The position numbers and the translations under genes are program-made. From Synchiropus splendidus (lineage: Eukaryota > Chordata > Actinopteri > Syngnathiformes > Callionymidae), in the NCBI RefSeq assembly GCF_027744825.2, contig NC_071335.1, positions 9,463,001 to 9,527,000 of the forward strand: a stretch of DNA of 64,000 bases, in the 5' to 3' direction. The notes under the pieces were generated by a model that had not been told where the DNA came from, did no database searches, and saw only the letters and a list, made by a program, of their open reading frames with translations. Of this stretch, positions 1 to 9,799 are shown one piece after another; the first letter of the stretch is position 1; each line of letters opens with the position of its first letter.

Positions 1-145
1 TCTTTAAATTCACAACTTGAGACCACGCCCCCCAGCCACTGACCTACTTTGGCGACATGTTCGAATCGGGCAGGTGACAACTAATCGCTACGTGAGCAAG
101 CTACGAGCTACTGACCACTGGCGCTACTCCGGTGTGAACGTGCCT

Positions 146-379
146 TAAGAGGTAGACCATAGAATTCGCTAACCGGAGAGAGCAGGCGTTAAACTCTGAT
201 CATAGGGTACATCATCATCTGGGAACATGAATGACATTCAACAGTCAAGAAACGATCCCGGATCCCCCGGAGCCTCCCAACCTTCGTAATGCCCTCTACA
301 GCAGTAGAACCAGTGCTTTAAAGCTGTGTTACACCGCTAAGCCTGGTGAACAAGTCTACTACGCTGATGTAACCTCCTT
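146..379 (+). pseudogene. Maverick polB fragment, palm region (relic F, left part)
   Basis: Remnant of the protein-primed family B DNA polymerase of a Maverick/Polinton. The reading frame shows NLRNALYSSRTSALKLCYTA and then YYADVTSL, the start of polymerase motif A (DxxSLYP). The same stretch occurs in copy B at about 12234-12510 and in copy D at 57370-57640. The motif breaks off after TSL, where a hAT-like terminus begins at 382. The rest of this polymerase copy resumes near 2270. Upstream of 146 I see nothing recognisable. It is a broken scrap, not a gene. Confidence 0.85.
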
Positions 380-381
380 AC

Positions 382-1000
382 TAGTGATGGGCAAAACGGT
401 TCATTTTGACTCAGTTTATAAACTCTCCTTCAGTAAAAACAAATCTTTTTTTGAGTCTTACAGTTCTTAGTGGCGACACGCAATACTGCGATTGTATTGA
501 ATGTAAGGTCTTTTTAATTGACTTTACCAACATTTAACAAATAAAACAAAGTGTCAAACATGGGATGCTGTTTGACACTTTGCAATTTTTCTGTTTGCAG
601 ACATACGGTCTGCAATTTACTGCTTGAATGAAGAAGTGGTTGGACATCATTGCATGGTATAAATGTATATAAACCAGCACAGCTCAGAGCCTCTGATGCA
701 GGCTCTACATCAGTCTAATGTCTAAACCATAGTCTAAACCATCTTGAAGAGTTGGCCTGGTGTTTGACACCATATGAAGAAGTAACAGGTCAGCAAAATA
801 TCACCACTGAGGGAAGAATACAGGCACTCTCATCAGGGTAATGTTAGAAGATATATAACAGAGGGAGATTTTAAAAACTTATTTTTTTCAAAACATAATA
901 AATTACGTAAAACAAATGACTCTCTCCAGCACATGGAACAGGTTCCGCAGCATCCTCCTTGACACCCCACAGGAACAGGGTCTGAGAGACAGGAATGTCA
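382..1000 (+). repeat. hAT-like terminal arm, left
   Basis: Begins with TAGTGATGGGCAAAAC, a hAT-type terminus. About 620 bases of it are matched in reverse complement by 2619-3275, for example the text around 540-600 against 3050-3100 and around 940-990 against 2640-2690. No transposase frame is visible, so the element is non-autonomous. It interrupts Maverick polB relic F. The bases outside the two arms do not form a target duplication with each other, so they are better read as ends of two related copies than as the two ends of one element. Confidence 0.6.
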
Positions 1001-1816
1001 GTGGTCACACACTGCATTAGCAACATGATTTTAGCATAGAAAAAGTACCTGCAATTGGATCACATGGTGTTGCCCTCATGTATTTTTGTGTGAGGTCTGG
1101 TGGGAGTGTTGAAAGGGGGAAGAGAGAGAGAGATGGGGCAACAGGGAAGAGAGGGGACCACAGATGAATGGAAAATGGCTTTGGACATTGTCACCATTCT
1201 TCAACCCCGGTGCTGAAAGGCAAGTAGTTTAAAGTTTTGAATGGACGTCAGCTATTGAACCACATTACTATGGTCGTTTTGATGAGAGGATATCTGTGCA
1301 AAAAACAAAGCCCTCAAACTTAAACTGCACCTGTAAAGAGTTTGTTGGACTCCCAGATGAGAGAAGTGACCTCAGCATTTGGCAGGGTGGAATCCATTTA
1401 CAACATCCTGGTTTCGCCAAGCACAGAAGGCAGACGGTGAAGACTGTCCTAGCAGCTGTAGCACTTGTGAGTTCAAGGAGAGGATGAAAAGTATGAGACC
1501 TTGTACTATGAGATGTGTACGATGAAGGCCAGGTTGTGCATCGTGGCCCATCAGACGCCTCCCTGCAGAAAGAGCATCGTCCCCGGGTGGCTCACACCGA
1601 CTGAGCACGCTATGAACTGGAGAAGCACCGGCCCAGCTACAGGCAGACTACTTCAGTGACATCGTTCACTAAAGGAGCTAAAACTCAGCCACTGAGCAAG
1701 TAAGCTGAACGCAGCTGCTTTAATGATGTTTACAATAAAGACAGAGGATGGAGTGCAGACGAGCTCATCGTACGGGGACTGAATTAAGTGCGACGCATGT
1801 AGTTCAACGAAACGGT
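1001..1816. other. Unassigned DNA inside the hAT-interrupted region
   Basis: No convincing coding region. Short open frames exist, such as 1296-1487, but none resembles a family I recognise. The stretch is GA-rich around 1110-1150. It is probably the interior of the hAT-like insertion that begins at 382. Confidence 0.4.
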
Positions 1817-1923
1817 GAACGATTCGTTCTTTGAGTGGGAAACAGAATTGAACGAAATAGGGAACAATTTGTTCTTTGAACGGGAAACAGAATTGAACAA
1901 AACAGGGAACGATTCGTTCTTCA
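1817..1923. repeat. 45-bp tandem repeat, about 2.4 units
   Basis: Units start with GAAC at 1817, 1862 and 1907, exactly 45 bases apart, and contain GATTCGTTCTTTGA-like text followed by GGGAAACAGAATTGAAC. Such GAACGAATCGTTC-like arrays are common subterminal parts of hAT-type elements, which fits the surrounding insertion. Confidence 0.75.
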
Positions 1924-2269
1924 AACTGACACTGAATGACACTCTACACTGGAAAGGGTAGGGAAAGAGAGAAGCAAACAATGCAACACATGTTACCAGG
2001 AGTATTTTCTTGATCATGATCCATGTACTCAGGAACTATTAATCCAACAACAAAGCGGAGGAATCCAGCACTTCTGTTGGAGCTACAGCGGACGATTAAG
2101 TGTTCTTAGTCATGGGAAGTGACAAGACTTCTGCTAGCGGATTTCAAAATTAACAAAAAAATGCCGGTGACGTGAGGAAACCGTATCTGTGCATGCGCGT
2201 TAACTAATCACTCCGTGAGATGACTCGTAGTTCTCAGTTCATTTTGAAGACTCGCTCAAAGAGGGATTG

Positions 2270-2460
2270 AATGTACCCGTTTTACCCTACAGGGATCCAG
2301 GGGGTAAATTACACTTCCCGTACCTGTTCAGGACAGTGACTGCACACATGATGAAGCCAGAGCTTTGACAGGGGTCTGGGTCACGGTAGAGTTCTTCAAG
2401 GCTCTGGATGAGGGATACAGAGTGGCTAAGGTGATTGGGATTTTGATAGATCTAGCAACG
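2270..2460 (+). pseudogene. Maverick polB fragment (relic F, right part)
   Basis: Matches polB just downstream of motif A in copy B (about 12640-12840): text encoding VPVLPYR-like residues, then ALTGVWVTVEF, then ALDEGYRVAKVIGILIDLA. It continues the polymerase scrap that stops at 379, but about 130 bases of polymerase text between the two parts are missing. That fits an insertion with deletion. The frame is short and ends in unrelated DNA after about 2460. Confidence 0.8.
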
Positions 2461-2618
2461 ACAGAAGTTGGAATGTTAAATGTGACTAATACCTTCTCTG
2501 GCTGCCTGAGTCAAACCTCAAATTTCTTCATAAAGAAGAGAGAAAATGTAAATGCCACATGGAGAAGGGCTCCCACTCTATTAGTTCTATTACTTTCTCC
2601 TGAAACTAACATTCTTGT

Positions 2619-3275
2619 CTCTCAGACCCTGTTCCTGTGGGGTGTCAAGGAGGATGCTCCAGAACCTGTTCCATGTGCTGGAGAGAGTCATTTATTCTTG
2701 TTATGTTTTGAAAAAAAATAAACAGTTTTTAAAATCTTCCTCCTGTTATTTTATTTATCTTCTAACATTACCCTGATGAGAGTGCCTGTATTCTTCCCTC
2801 AGTGGTGATATTTTGCTGACATTTTACTTGTATATGGTGTCAAACACCAGGCCAACTCTTCAAGATGGTTTAGACTATGCCTCATGATTCATATTGTTGT
2901 TATGCATAAATCTAACTAATTCAGGCATCAGAGGCTCTGAGGTTGGACATTTATACCATGCAATGATGTCCAACCACTTCTTCATCCGAGCAGTAAATTG
3001 CTTACATTATGTCTGCAAACAGAAAAAATGCATAATTTGGTCAAAATTGTTCAACAGCATGCCATGTTTGACACTTTGTTTTATTTGTAACATGATGGAA
3101 AAGTCAATTAAATTGATGTTTAAATCCAACTGCAATTACAATTCAATCGCAGTATTGCATGTCGCCACTAGACGGCGAAACAAAGAACTGTAAGACTCGA
3201 AAAAAGATTTGTTCTTTTAACTGAACCTGAGTTAATGAACTGAGTCACTAAAATGAACTGTTTTGCCCATCACTA
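2619..3275 (-). repeat. hAT-like terminal arm, right (inverted copy)
   Basis: Reverse complement of 382-1000, ending in GTTTTGCCCATCACTA at 3275. It contains the same internal landmarks in opposite order and has diverged by scattered substitutions and small indels. It probably belongs to a second, inverted insertion of the same family, because a Maverick polB scrap (2270-2460) lies between the two arms and no matching 8-bp target duplication flanks the pair. Confidence 0.6.
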
Positions 3276-5325
3276 CACCACAACACTTTACAGCAGAAAC
3301 ACAGAGCGGCCTCGGCAGTGAGCTGAGCTCCTTTGTTTACGTCATGGCAGCAGAATGGAATGACAGAGCAAGATCCCGGACAAGAGTCGATATAGGAGAT
3401 GCATTTATAGCCTGGCAATAAGGGAGAGCTACAAAAGGCTTCTCTACTGATCCTCGACTTGTAAGTCAATTTTGTGTTCACTGCTGCCTCTGTTGTGTTA
3501 CCAATGCTAATGATTGTGCCAGTCGTGTTAATCAATACATTACCTCAAAAAATAGTACCAGACTTGTAAGGCATTCTTTGTTTTTACTGCTGGTCTTTGC
3601 TGTGTCATCAAATGTGGGGAACCTATTTTTGAGATGATAACAAATCTGTGTCCATTACTCATTTTATTGTGTTTATCACAGTATAGTGTAGATATATATG
3701 TAGGTGTAGTGTTGAAATTTAGAAATAGAAATTTAGCCAATTCACTGTCATTTGCAGTGTTTATGGTCCATCTGGTTTGGACAAGTGTAACATGTTGTAT
3801 CTCATGTTCTATCTGTAGCTGCTGCAGCTGAGCATAGCACATATCACAAACATGTAGGTGGAGATGAACATGACGACATGTTTTTCACAGAAGAATCCCG
3901 TAAGAAACATCACAATGACTGGGGTCCATTGCTCGCGGAACTCAAGTAGTGCATTCCAGCCGGACATGTGAAGGAGACGGACCCGTGATCGTACAGATTC
4001 ATTTCTCATAACTAAAAGATAGTGATTTGTTTCCTCCAATTCAGTAAAATGTCAAAACTTTCCGCTTTTCTTCATTCTGAAACGTGCAGTCGAAATGAAG
4101 GGTTTTTTTTCTGCATGCATTTGTGAGGATGTGACTAGTTGCAAACTTTTATTTATGTAAAGGACCGAGGAATGTTGAGGCCTTAACAGATGCCTTTCCA
4201 AAAAAAAAAAACTCGAAACTTGACACAAATGAAGAGACACCACATGCAGTGTGCCATAACAAGGGTGATCCCTTCTATCCCCCAAAACATGTGGTCTTAC
4301 AAAACATGATTTCCTGCATTTATCAACAGAAAAAGTTACCTGCTGAGGTACCAGGGGATTTCAGGGTACTGTATCTGACTGACTACGGGATGTTGGGGGC
4401 TTGGCCTTGGGAAATTTCTCGGCAGATCTCTTTCCTTTACGTGGCATGGTCCCAGGTCACTACAATAAAGAGGTTCAATATCAACATCAAAGGTCTCCCT
4501 CAACACTTGTGAGTCTTTAAAGATCAGACGTACCGTTAAAGATTATGCAGTGATGAAAAAGGACCAATTTTCAACAGTCTTCTCTTCAATGTCTAGTGGA
4601 TGTTCTCTGCAGCAAGCAAATCTGGAAGCAAAAAAGGGAGACGGTTATTGATCACACCAATTAAGTGTTCTAGTCAAATGATGACAGACGTGATACATGA
4701 TGTTTCCATAATTTAGGAATGTTTGGTGAAAACTGTTCTTTCTCTGGAGTTATGAATTACAAAAAAGTGAAAACGTTAGATCTTTGTCAATATGAGTGTT
4801 GACTATTCGCTGTATAAATGGCATCAGTTGGTCATGATAATGTCACGTGACATCATTTCTCCTGGCAGATAACCAAGTTCATGATACTCGTGCACCTTAG
4901 GTGCATACTTCCGATGCACCTAAAACAAGGGAGAACAAATGCTTCAGATTAATCCCTTTTATTGCTGGCTCAGACTTCACTGCTTTATTCTGCAGATATC
5001 AACTGAATCAACTAATTTGTTTCAATAAGAGGCAGTAGATATATAATGTGTGTCTTTCTGTTTCCTGTCCTGCTGTTCACCCCTCCTCCAGCTTCACAGC
5101 TACACAGCTGGGACCAATTTTGCAATCAAGCCTTGCTGATTTCAACACCTTGGTTCCAGACTGTGTTGGCAGAAGGTCACTTCACATCCACAGGGAAAGA
5201 GCTTCCACTTGTGCCATTGGTTTCCCATGTCATTGATAGATCTTGCTTGTGCGTGCATGTTTATTGTCTGCTCCCTTCTTAGTTCATTCCTCGTTTTGAT
5301 TTCTGCATTTTGGTGTTTGCTACAG
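3276..5325. other. Unassigned, mostly non-coding DNA
   Basis: About 2 kb between the hAT arm and the first recognisable Maverick exon. Several short open frames exist on both strands, but none carries a motif I recognise. Part of the right end may belong to Maverick copy A', whose left boundary I cannot place. Confidence 0.4.
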
Positions 5326-5672
5326 GAGATCGCTTGGAACCAGGACATCAGCTGGAACCAGGAAATCAACCACAACCTGCAGAGTCAATTGCCAGGTCTG
5401 ATCATCCAGTCGACGGTTTGCTTGAACTGTTTGACTGTAAGAGCACATCAGATGTATTACGTATGTATGTAGAAAAAGATTTTAACCGCATTTCATGGAT
5501 GTGTTTTAACTTCATGTTTTTGTTTTAGTCAACGCTTGTGCATGTAAAACAGGCGATCAGTCGGAGGTCAGGGGAGTAGTTTGTTCACTCTGGGGTTCTC
5601 TTTTCCGATCAGCACATCCATTGATTGGAGGTGAGGGGAAAAATGAGTTTACGTTTCACTACTGAATTAAAT

Positions 5673-5703
<31 letters not shown>

Positions 5704-6099
5704 TTTTTTTTTCGTTATGTTGACAACTAACACTCCGCCTCTTCTACCAGACAGTTCACCATCTCCTCTGTTTGGTAAGTTCTTGTAAATTTCATTTTTT
5801 CCCAGCTCTCATTTCTACCCTTCAGTATCTGGATGGTGAATGTTCACTATTTGCAATGTGTATTTTTAAGCCATGTTTGCTATTTGTGTGATGAGGGTTT
5901 CCCGCTGCCTTTTAAATTATCTGCATTGTGGTTTGTGTTCTGGCTATGTGTTTTAGACAGTTTTACTGATGGTGGTTAAGTAACTGCTTACATAACCCTT
6001 CAATTTCAGATATTGAGTCAGCCAATAACTTTCCAGAGATTGCTGCTCAGGAGCTTGAGCAGTACATGCGGGAAACTTTTGAAAACGGCGATTCACATT
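5326..6099 (+). pseudogene. Spliced Maverick 5' gene of copy A', first four visible exons
   Basis: Four exon-like blocks with AG/GT borders: 5326-5436 (111 nt), 5553-5630 (78 nt), 5751-5774 (24 nt) and 6010-6099 (cut off). The three complete blocks are all multiples of three. The first reads GDRLEPGHQLEPGNQPQPAE; the last reads QELEQYMRETFENG, the same exon seen at 7952, 23880 and 52650 in other copies. The last exon is interrupted after CACATT at 6094-6099 by Maverick copy B and resumes at 21836. Function is unknown. Exon calls rest on splice consensus and on repetition in other copies, not on transcripts. Confidence 0.55.
6094..6099. repeat. Target site duplication of Maverick B, left copy
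   Basis: CACATT immediately before the AG that opens the left terminal repeat. It is repeated at 21836-21841 after the right terminal repeat. A 6-bp duplication is the usual size for Mavericks. Confidence 0.85.
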
Positions 6100-6275
6100 A
6101 GAGATGAAGGAGGCCACTATATGTCAAACCTGTATGATTGATGGCCCCCGGAAGTAATAAACCCCTCCCCCATTTATATAAAAAAGAAATTAAAATAATT
6201 ACCCTCCCTATTTTTATATCAACAGGAAATAAAATAATAACCCTCCCCCCTTGTTTATGACAGGAAGGAAAATAA
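6100..6275 (+). repeat. Left terminal inverted repeat of Maverick B
   Basis: Begins AGAGATGAAGGAGGCCAC and matches the reverse complement of 21660-21835 with a few substitutions and small indels. It includes C-rich blocks (CCCCTCCCCC) spaced by AAATTAAAATAAT-type text. The homology stops where TGAAGG begins after 6275. Confidence 0.92.
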
Positions 6276-6428
6276 TGAAGGTCCAAGGGGGTAACTTCAC
6301 CCTTGTGTGATGCAGGGGTGGGGGTCAACTACATCCTCACAGACGCAAGGGTCAGGCAGGGTCAGCGGGAGGGTGGGTGTGTGAGTAGACACCAGGGGGA
6401 TTACCTTAGGGTTGTAGGGAAAAAAAAG

Positions 6429-6950
6429 GGATAAAACAAAAAATACTTTTAGTTTTCAGCATTAGTCAATGTTTGAACTGTTTCTGCATTGTAGGCTAAA
6501 TAATCAAAACGAGTTAGTAGCTACAATATTTCGGGTTTAAACATTTTAGAAGTTATTTAACATCTTATGAAGAAGTTTTTCGTTCTTGAAATATTTCTTA
6601 AAGATAAAACAGTAGAAAGAAAACACTTTTTAGTCTTCACTAATAGTTCAAACGACACAGCTCCCCAACTCATGCACCATTTTTCAAAATGTGTTTAAAC
6701 AGACAATTTCTACTTGTTTGAGAAATACTTTTAGTTTTCAGAATAAAACAAAAGAGAAATACTTTGTTTTCAGAAAATAAGGTTGAGTGAACAAGGATAA
6801 AAGAAAAATACTTTAGTTTTCAGCATTAGTTCAAATGACACAGCTATTCAACTCATGAGTTTCTGTTGAATCAGTCTATTTAATTTTACACCCTGTGTGA
6901 GTTTGAAACAATGCATTTTTACTTACTCAGGAAATACTTTCAAAAGAAAA
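6429..6950. repeat. AT-rich degenerate subrepeats near the left end
   Basis: The phrase AATACTTTTAGTTTTCAG recurs with variation near 6450, 6722, 6760 and 6815, and a longer unit including ACACAGCTNNNCAACTCATG occurs near 6655 and 6838. No coding capacity. It lies between the terminal repeat and the first exons, where transcription and replication signals would be expected, but I cannot show a function. Confidence 0.6.
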
Positions 6951-7677
6951 AGGGGTAAACAGCAGTGTGACAACAGGCATTATGCCTGACTCTTTCTCAG
7001 ACACTGAAAGTCTGTGATAACCGGTTAATTTGCTGCGGAGACGTGAGTTCTTTCCCGACGGTTGAATCTTCAAAAGAGACAATCTGAAGGCGGACCTCAT
7101 TGTCTTCAGACAACATTGTTTAGGCTGTAGGAAATACACTTCTGTACCGTCCGCGTGTTCGTTTACTCTTGAGAATGACTACCAAAAACACCTCAACTTA
7201 AAATCCAAAAGAATTTACACCCTGACAGAGGCGTCTAATTACCCTAACAGAGCTCTGGGCCCGCAACTACACCTGACTTAGCCTTAGCTCCGATGGTGTA
7301 GAGTGACAAAGACTAACTCAGGCCCTGACTCCTTTTATTACACATTTCAGTTCATCTTGGGGTGTAGTCTCCACTGATTGATCCTGGTCTTCTTATGGTC
7401 CTGGTCGTCATGGGTCAAATTCCAGATCTTGAGCCGTCTCCACCACATCTGGAAACCCTTTAGAATATTTATACATCTGTCTTTTATTGGCGACAATGGC
7501 AGAGTGGATGACCCGATCCAAATCAACAAAGTCGTCACCTAGGACCTACTCACACGGATGGAGTATTTAGGTGACCCTGATTCAGACCACATTTTACATC
7601 AGTTCCGGGGTAACCTTTGCTGTTGACCAGACCTTCCAGAACTTCATCCTCCTTTCCAAAAGGACTCCAGTCTCCCC
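6951..7677. other. Leader region before the first candidate exon
   Basis: No supported gene. The part from about 7560 is conserved in relic E at 46015-46135, where it also precedes an ATG, so it may be promoter or 5' untranslated sequence of the spliced upstream gene. Confidence 0.4.
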
Positions 7678-7872
7678 ATGGATGCCTCTTCCTCTGCACA
7701 TCGTAGGTGAATATCTATCTATATACAGTATACATATGTATATCTATGTATCTACATTTACATATATAAGTATAATAAAAACGTTACGTCATGTTTATCA
7801 CGTACCACGTCTCTTTTCATTCACAGATGTCGTCACTCATCTGTGTGATGTTCATTTAACGCAGTGATACAG
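7678..7872 (+). other. Two short candidate 5' exons of the spliced gene
   Basis: Block one, 7678-7706, starts at an ATG and encodes MDASSSAHR before a GTGAAT donor; relic E has the equivalent MDASSSAWR at 46137. Block two, 7827-7872, lies between a TTCACAG acceptor and a GTAAAA donor and is repeated near 23765-23812. Joining them in the obvious phase meets a stop in block two, so either block two is untranslated or the start lies elsewhere. Treat these as conserved transcribed blocks at best. Confidence 0.35.
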
Positions 7873-7951
7873 GTAAAAATATTTAATTATTTTATAATTC
7901 GTTGTTAATATCTCCATTATGTGCTACAACAGCCGCCCTTCTATTTTTCAG

Positions 7952-8242
7952 ACATTATCGCCTCTGCGAATAACTTCCGGAGACGCTGAGGAGCTTGAGT
8001 GGTTAATGCGTGCAACTTTTGAAGACGGAGGCGTCCACACGGATACGTCGAGGCTGAATCCGAGAGCGAGTCTTCGAGTGAGCAGCGCTGAGGCTCCGAA
8101 CACACCGTGTGTTATAATAATCGACAGCGAGGACGAGTTTACTGCACCTCGTCCGGGACCGAGTACAGGAAATCGAGCGAAGGGGAGTAACCAGCGCTCT
8201 CTGAGCTGTAAGCACGGAAGACAGGACCGACGCGAGTCATTG
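7952..8242 (+). CDS. SIM-motif exon of the spliced Maverick 5' gene (copy B)
   Basis: A 291-nt exon (97 codons) between acceptor TTTTTCAG and donor GTGAGAAG, open throughout. It starts with an acidic, possibly helical segment (GDAEELEWLMRATFEDG). Near the middle it carries VIIIDSEDE (codons at 8111-8137), which fits the consensus of SUMO-interacting motifs: a hydrophobic core followed by acidic residues and serine. The C-terminal part is basic. The same exon occurs in copy C (23880-24078), copy D (52650-52907) and the A' flank (split by element B). A role in binding SUMO-modified host proteins is inference. I do not recognise a family. Confidence 0.55.
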
Positions 8243-8340
8243 GTGAGAAGGAGACAGCAATTCTAATCATAATTACGATAACTAGGTAAAGAATAACGGT
8301 ATTTATTAAGTGTATATGCATGCATATGTGTGCATGAAAA

Positions 8341-8640
8341 GATCACCGGGAAGTCATCCGGACCCTGCGGAGGCTGATCATTCATTGGACGGGTCGCTCC
8401 AACTGTTCGTCGGTGAGAGCAAAACATTCAGTTCAATCACAAACAAAGTATTTTAACCGCATTCTGTCGATGTATTTTATATTTAACTACCTATATTTTT
8501 GTTTTATTCAACGCCTGTGCGTATGAAAACAGACGGTCAGTCAGAGGTCGAAGGAGTAGGGCGCCCGCTCGTGGATTCTTTCACTCACCAGCTGCCTCAG
8601 CTGGCTATGTGCTTTTAGACAGTGTAATTTTATTATTGAA
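8341..8640 (+). pseudogene. Further exons of the spliced gene, damaged in copy B
   Basis: Block 8341-8412 ends at a GTGAGAGC donor and matches exon 5326-5436 of copy A' and text near 53055-53150. Block two starts at 8533 after AAAACAG with DGQSEVEGV and matches 5553-5630 and 53279-53352. In copy B the second block runs straight into text that in copy D lies about 300 bases further on (CTGGCTATGTGCTTTAGAC). Its donor and the following small exon have been deleted. Confidence 0.5.
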
Positions 8641-8699
8641 GGTGTTTGAGTAACTGACTGATACAGCGTCATTGTGATTTTACTACTATGCTTTTAATG

Positions 8700-8890
8700 G
8701 TTATGACCACTAGAGGTCACGAATACTATTTACACTATGCTTCAACGATGATGGCCACTAGAGGTCGTGATTTTACTAATTGTAATGTGCTTTAATGACA
8801 GTATACACTAGTGATTGGTGATTTGCTATTTGTTTTTATGCTTTAAATGTCGGTCCTTAGTAGATCGAGTTTTTTATTTATTTTAATGCT
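8700..8890. repeat. Intronic repeats with CCACTAGAGGTC cores
   Basis: Two motifs, CCACTAGAGGTCA at 8707-8719 and CCACTAGAGGTCG at 8755-8767, sit in repeated text of the type GCTTTAATGNTNATGG, CCACTAGAGGTCG, TGATTTTACTA. Equivalent stretches lie in the corresponding intron of other copies near 22621, 53782 and 58387. The core is close to the CTCF consensus CCASYAGRKGGCRS with one mismatch. Confidence 0.55.
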
Positions 8891-9158
8891 CTTAAGGATT
8901 TGGTTCTGTTGTGATGATGGGTTTTCCCCATGAGTATTGATATGGATGCTACACATGTTTTATTGTCATCGCTAGAAAACAAGACTCTACACCGGTTATA
9001 TGATTACGCAATTGTGTTTTTCTACAGGTCGTATTTTTTCATATTTTACTCAGCTTATTTTCATACTACTCTACTTATATTCATATGATAACTGCTATCT
9101 GAGGTCTTACTTCTAGATTGTATTTACATTTTATATTGTTGCTGATATTCTGTTTCAG

Positions 9159-9483
9159 CTCTCTCTCCCGGGTCTTGACCTTTGTGGGAGACATCGACGC
9201 TGGTTTCCGCAGTACCTCTGGATCGTTCCCTGTGGAGGACTCAACATCGACGTCTGGGCAACCCACACCTCTGCCGCCGCCATCAACCTCAGACAGCCCA
9301 CGGACAGCACCCCGGATACCGACGCCGTCTTACGTCACATCACCCCCCGACCAACCCCTGCCTCTGCCCCCGAGCGCAGAGTGCGTACGCTTGAACGACG
9401 TCTACATCAGAGTGAAATACAGAGTCGACGTCTAGCCCGTCAAGCACGTAGATACCGACGGTTGGCGCGAAATCTACGTGAAG
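9159..9483 (+). pseudogene. Proline-rich/coiled-coil exon of the spliced gene (copy B)
   Basis: Starts after a TGTTTCAG acceptor and ends before GTAAGATT. The frame opens with a tryptophan-containing stretch (WETSTLVS), continues through a proline/serine/threonine-rich segment, then in another frame a heptad-like basic stretch (RVRTLERRLHQSEIQS) followed by an arginine-rich end. The need to change frame shows copy B has a small indel here; copy D' keeps the two parts in one frame. Homologous exons are at 23200-23460, 54174-54568 and 58776-59145 with the same splice sites. Possible roles are dimerisation and nucleic-acid binding, by composition only. Confidence 0.6.
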
Positions 9484-9554
9484 GTAAGATTAACAACTAT
9501 TTCAATGAGTAATCAGCAGGGATGCATATGTCTGATATATTATCATTGTTACAG

Positions 9555-9657
9555 AACTCATCGAAAGGACATCACGAATAAAGCGCTGGTGTCTAAAGTT
9601 CTGAGGCTCCTAAAACGACAAGGACCTGGTGGTAACAGACGTCGTGGACTGGCCTAA
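9555..9657 (+). CDS. Last exon of the spliced coiled-coil gene
   Basis: Follows a TGTTACAG acceptor 71 bases after the preceding donor and ends at a stop at 9655-9657. Corresponding exons at 54637-54741 and 59211-59311 encode KDITNKALVSEIVRLLKQ followed by GPGGNRRRGLI and a stop, so the protein ends in a basic tail. The exon is short, strongly conserved between copies and directly precedes the polymerase gene. It shows the upstream gene is separate from polB. Confidence 0.6.
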
Positions 9658-9695
9658 CTGAAGTTCAACCACAGTAAGGTCCTTTGGAGCCTCAT

Positions 9696-9704
9696 TATTT
9701 AAAA
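9696..9704 (+). promoter_or_regulatory. Candidate TATA box for the polymerase gene
   Basis: TATTTAAAA, about 95 bases before the ATG at 9800. The same text stands in the same place in copy D (about 54780) and copy D' (about 59345), within an otherwise untranslated gap between the stop of the spliced gene and the polymerase N-terminus. The promoter role is inferred from position and conservation. Confidence 0.4.
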
Positions 9705-9799
9705 GCAGTGCTGGGTGATTGTTTTGAAGTTGCTGTTGCGCCGTGGGGGTTGTTTTGAGACTTGTTTTGTTTTTAAAATTATTTTATTATTTTTACGTT

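Noticed and set aside
382..3275. A single 2.9-kb hAT element with 620-base terminal repeats
   Set aside because: Flanks do not form an 8-bp duplication and a Maverick polB scrap lies inside, so two related insertions fit better.
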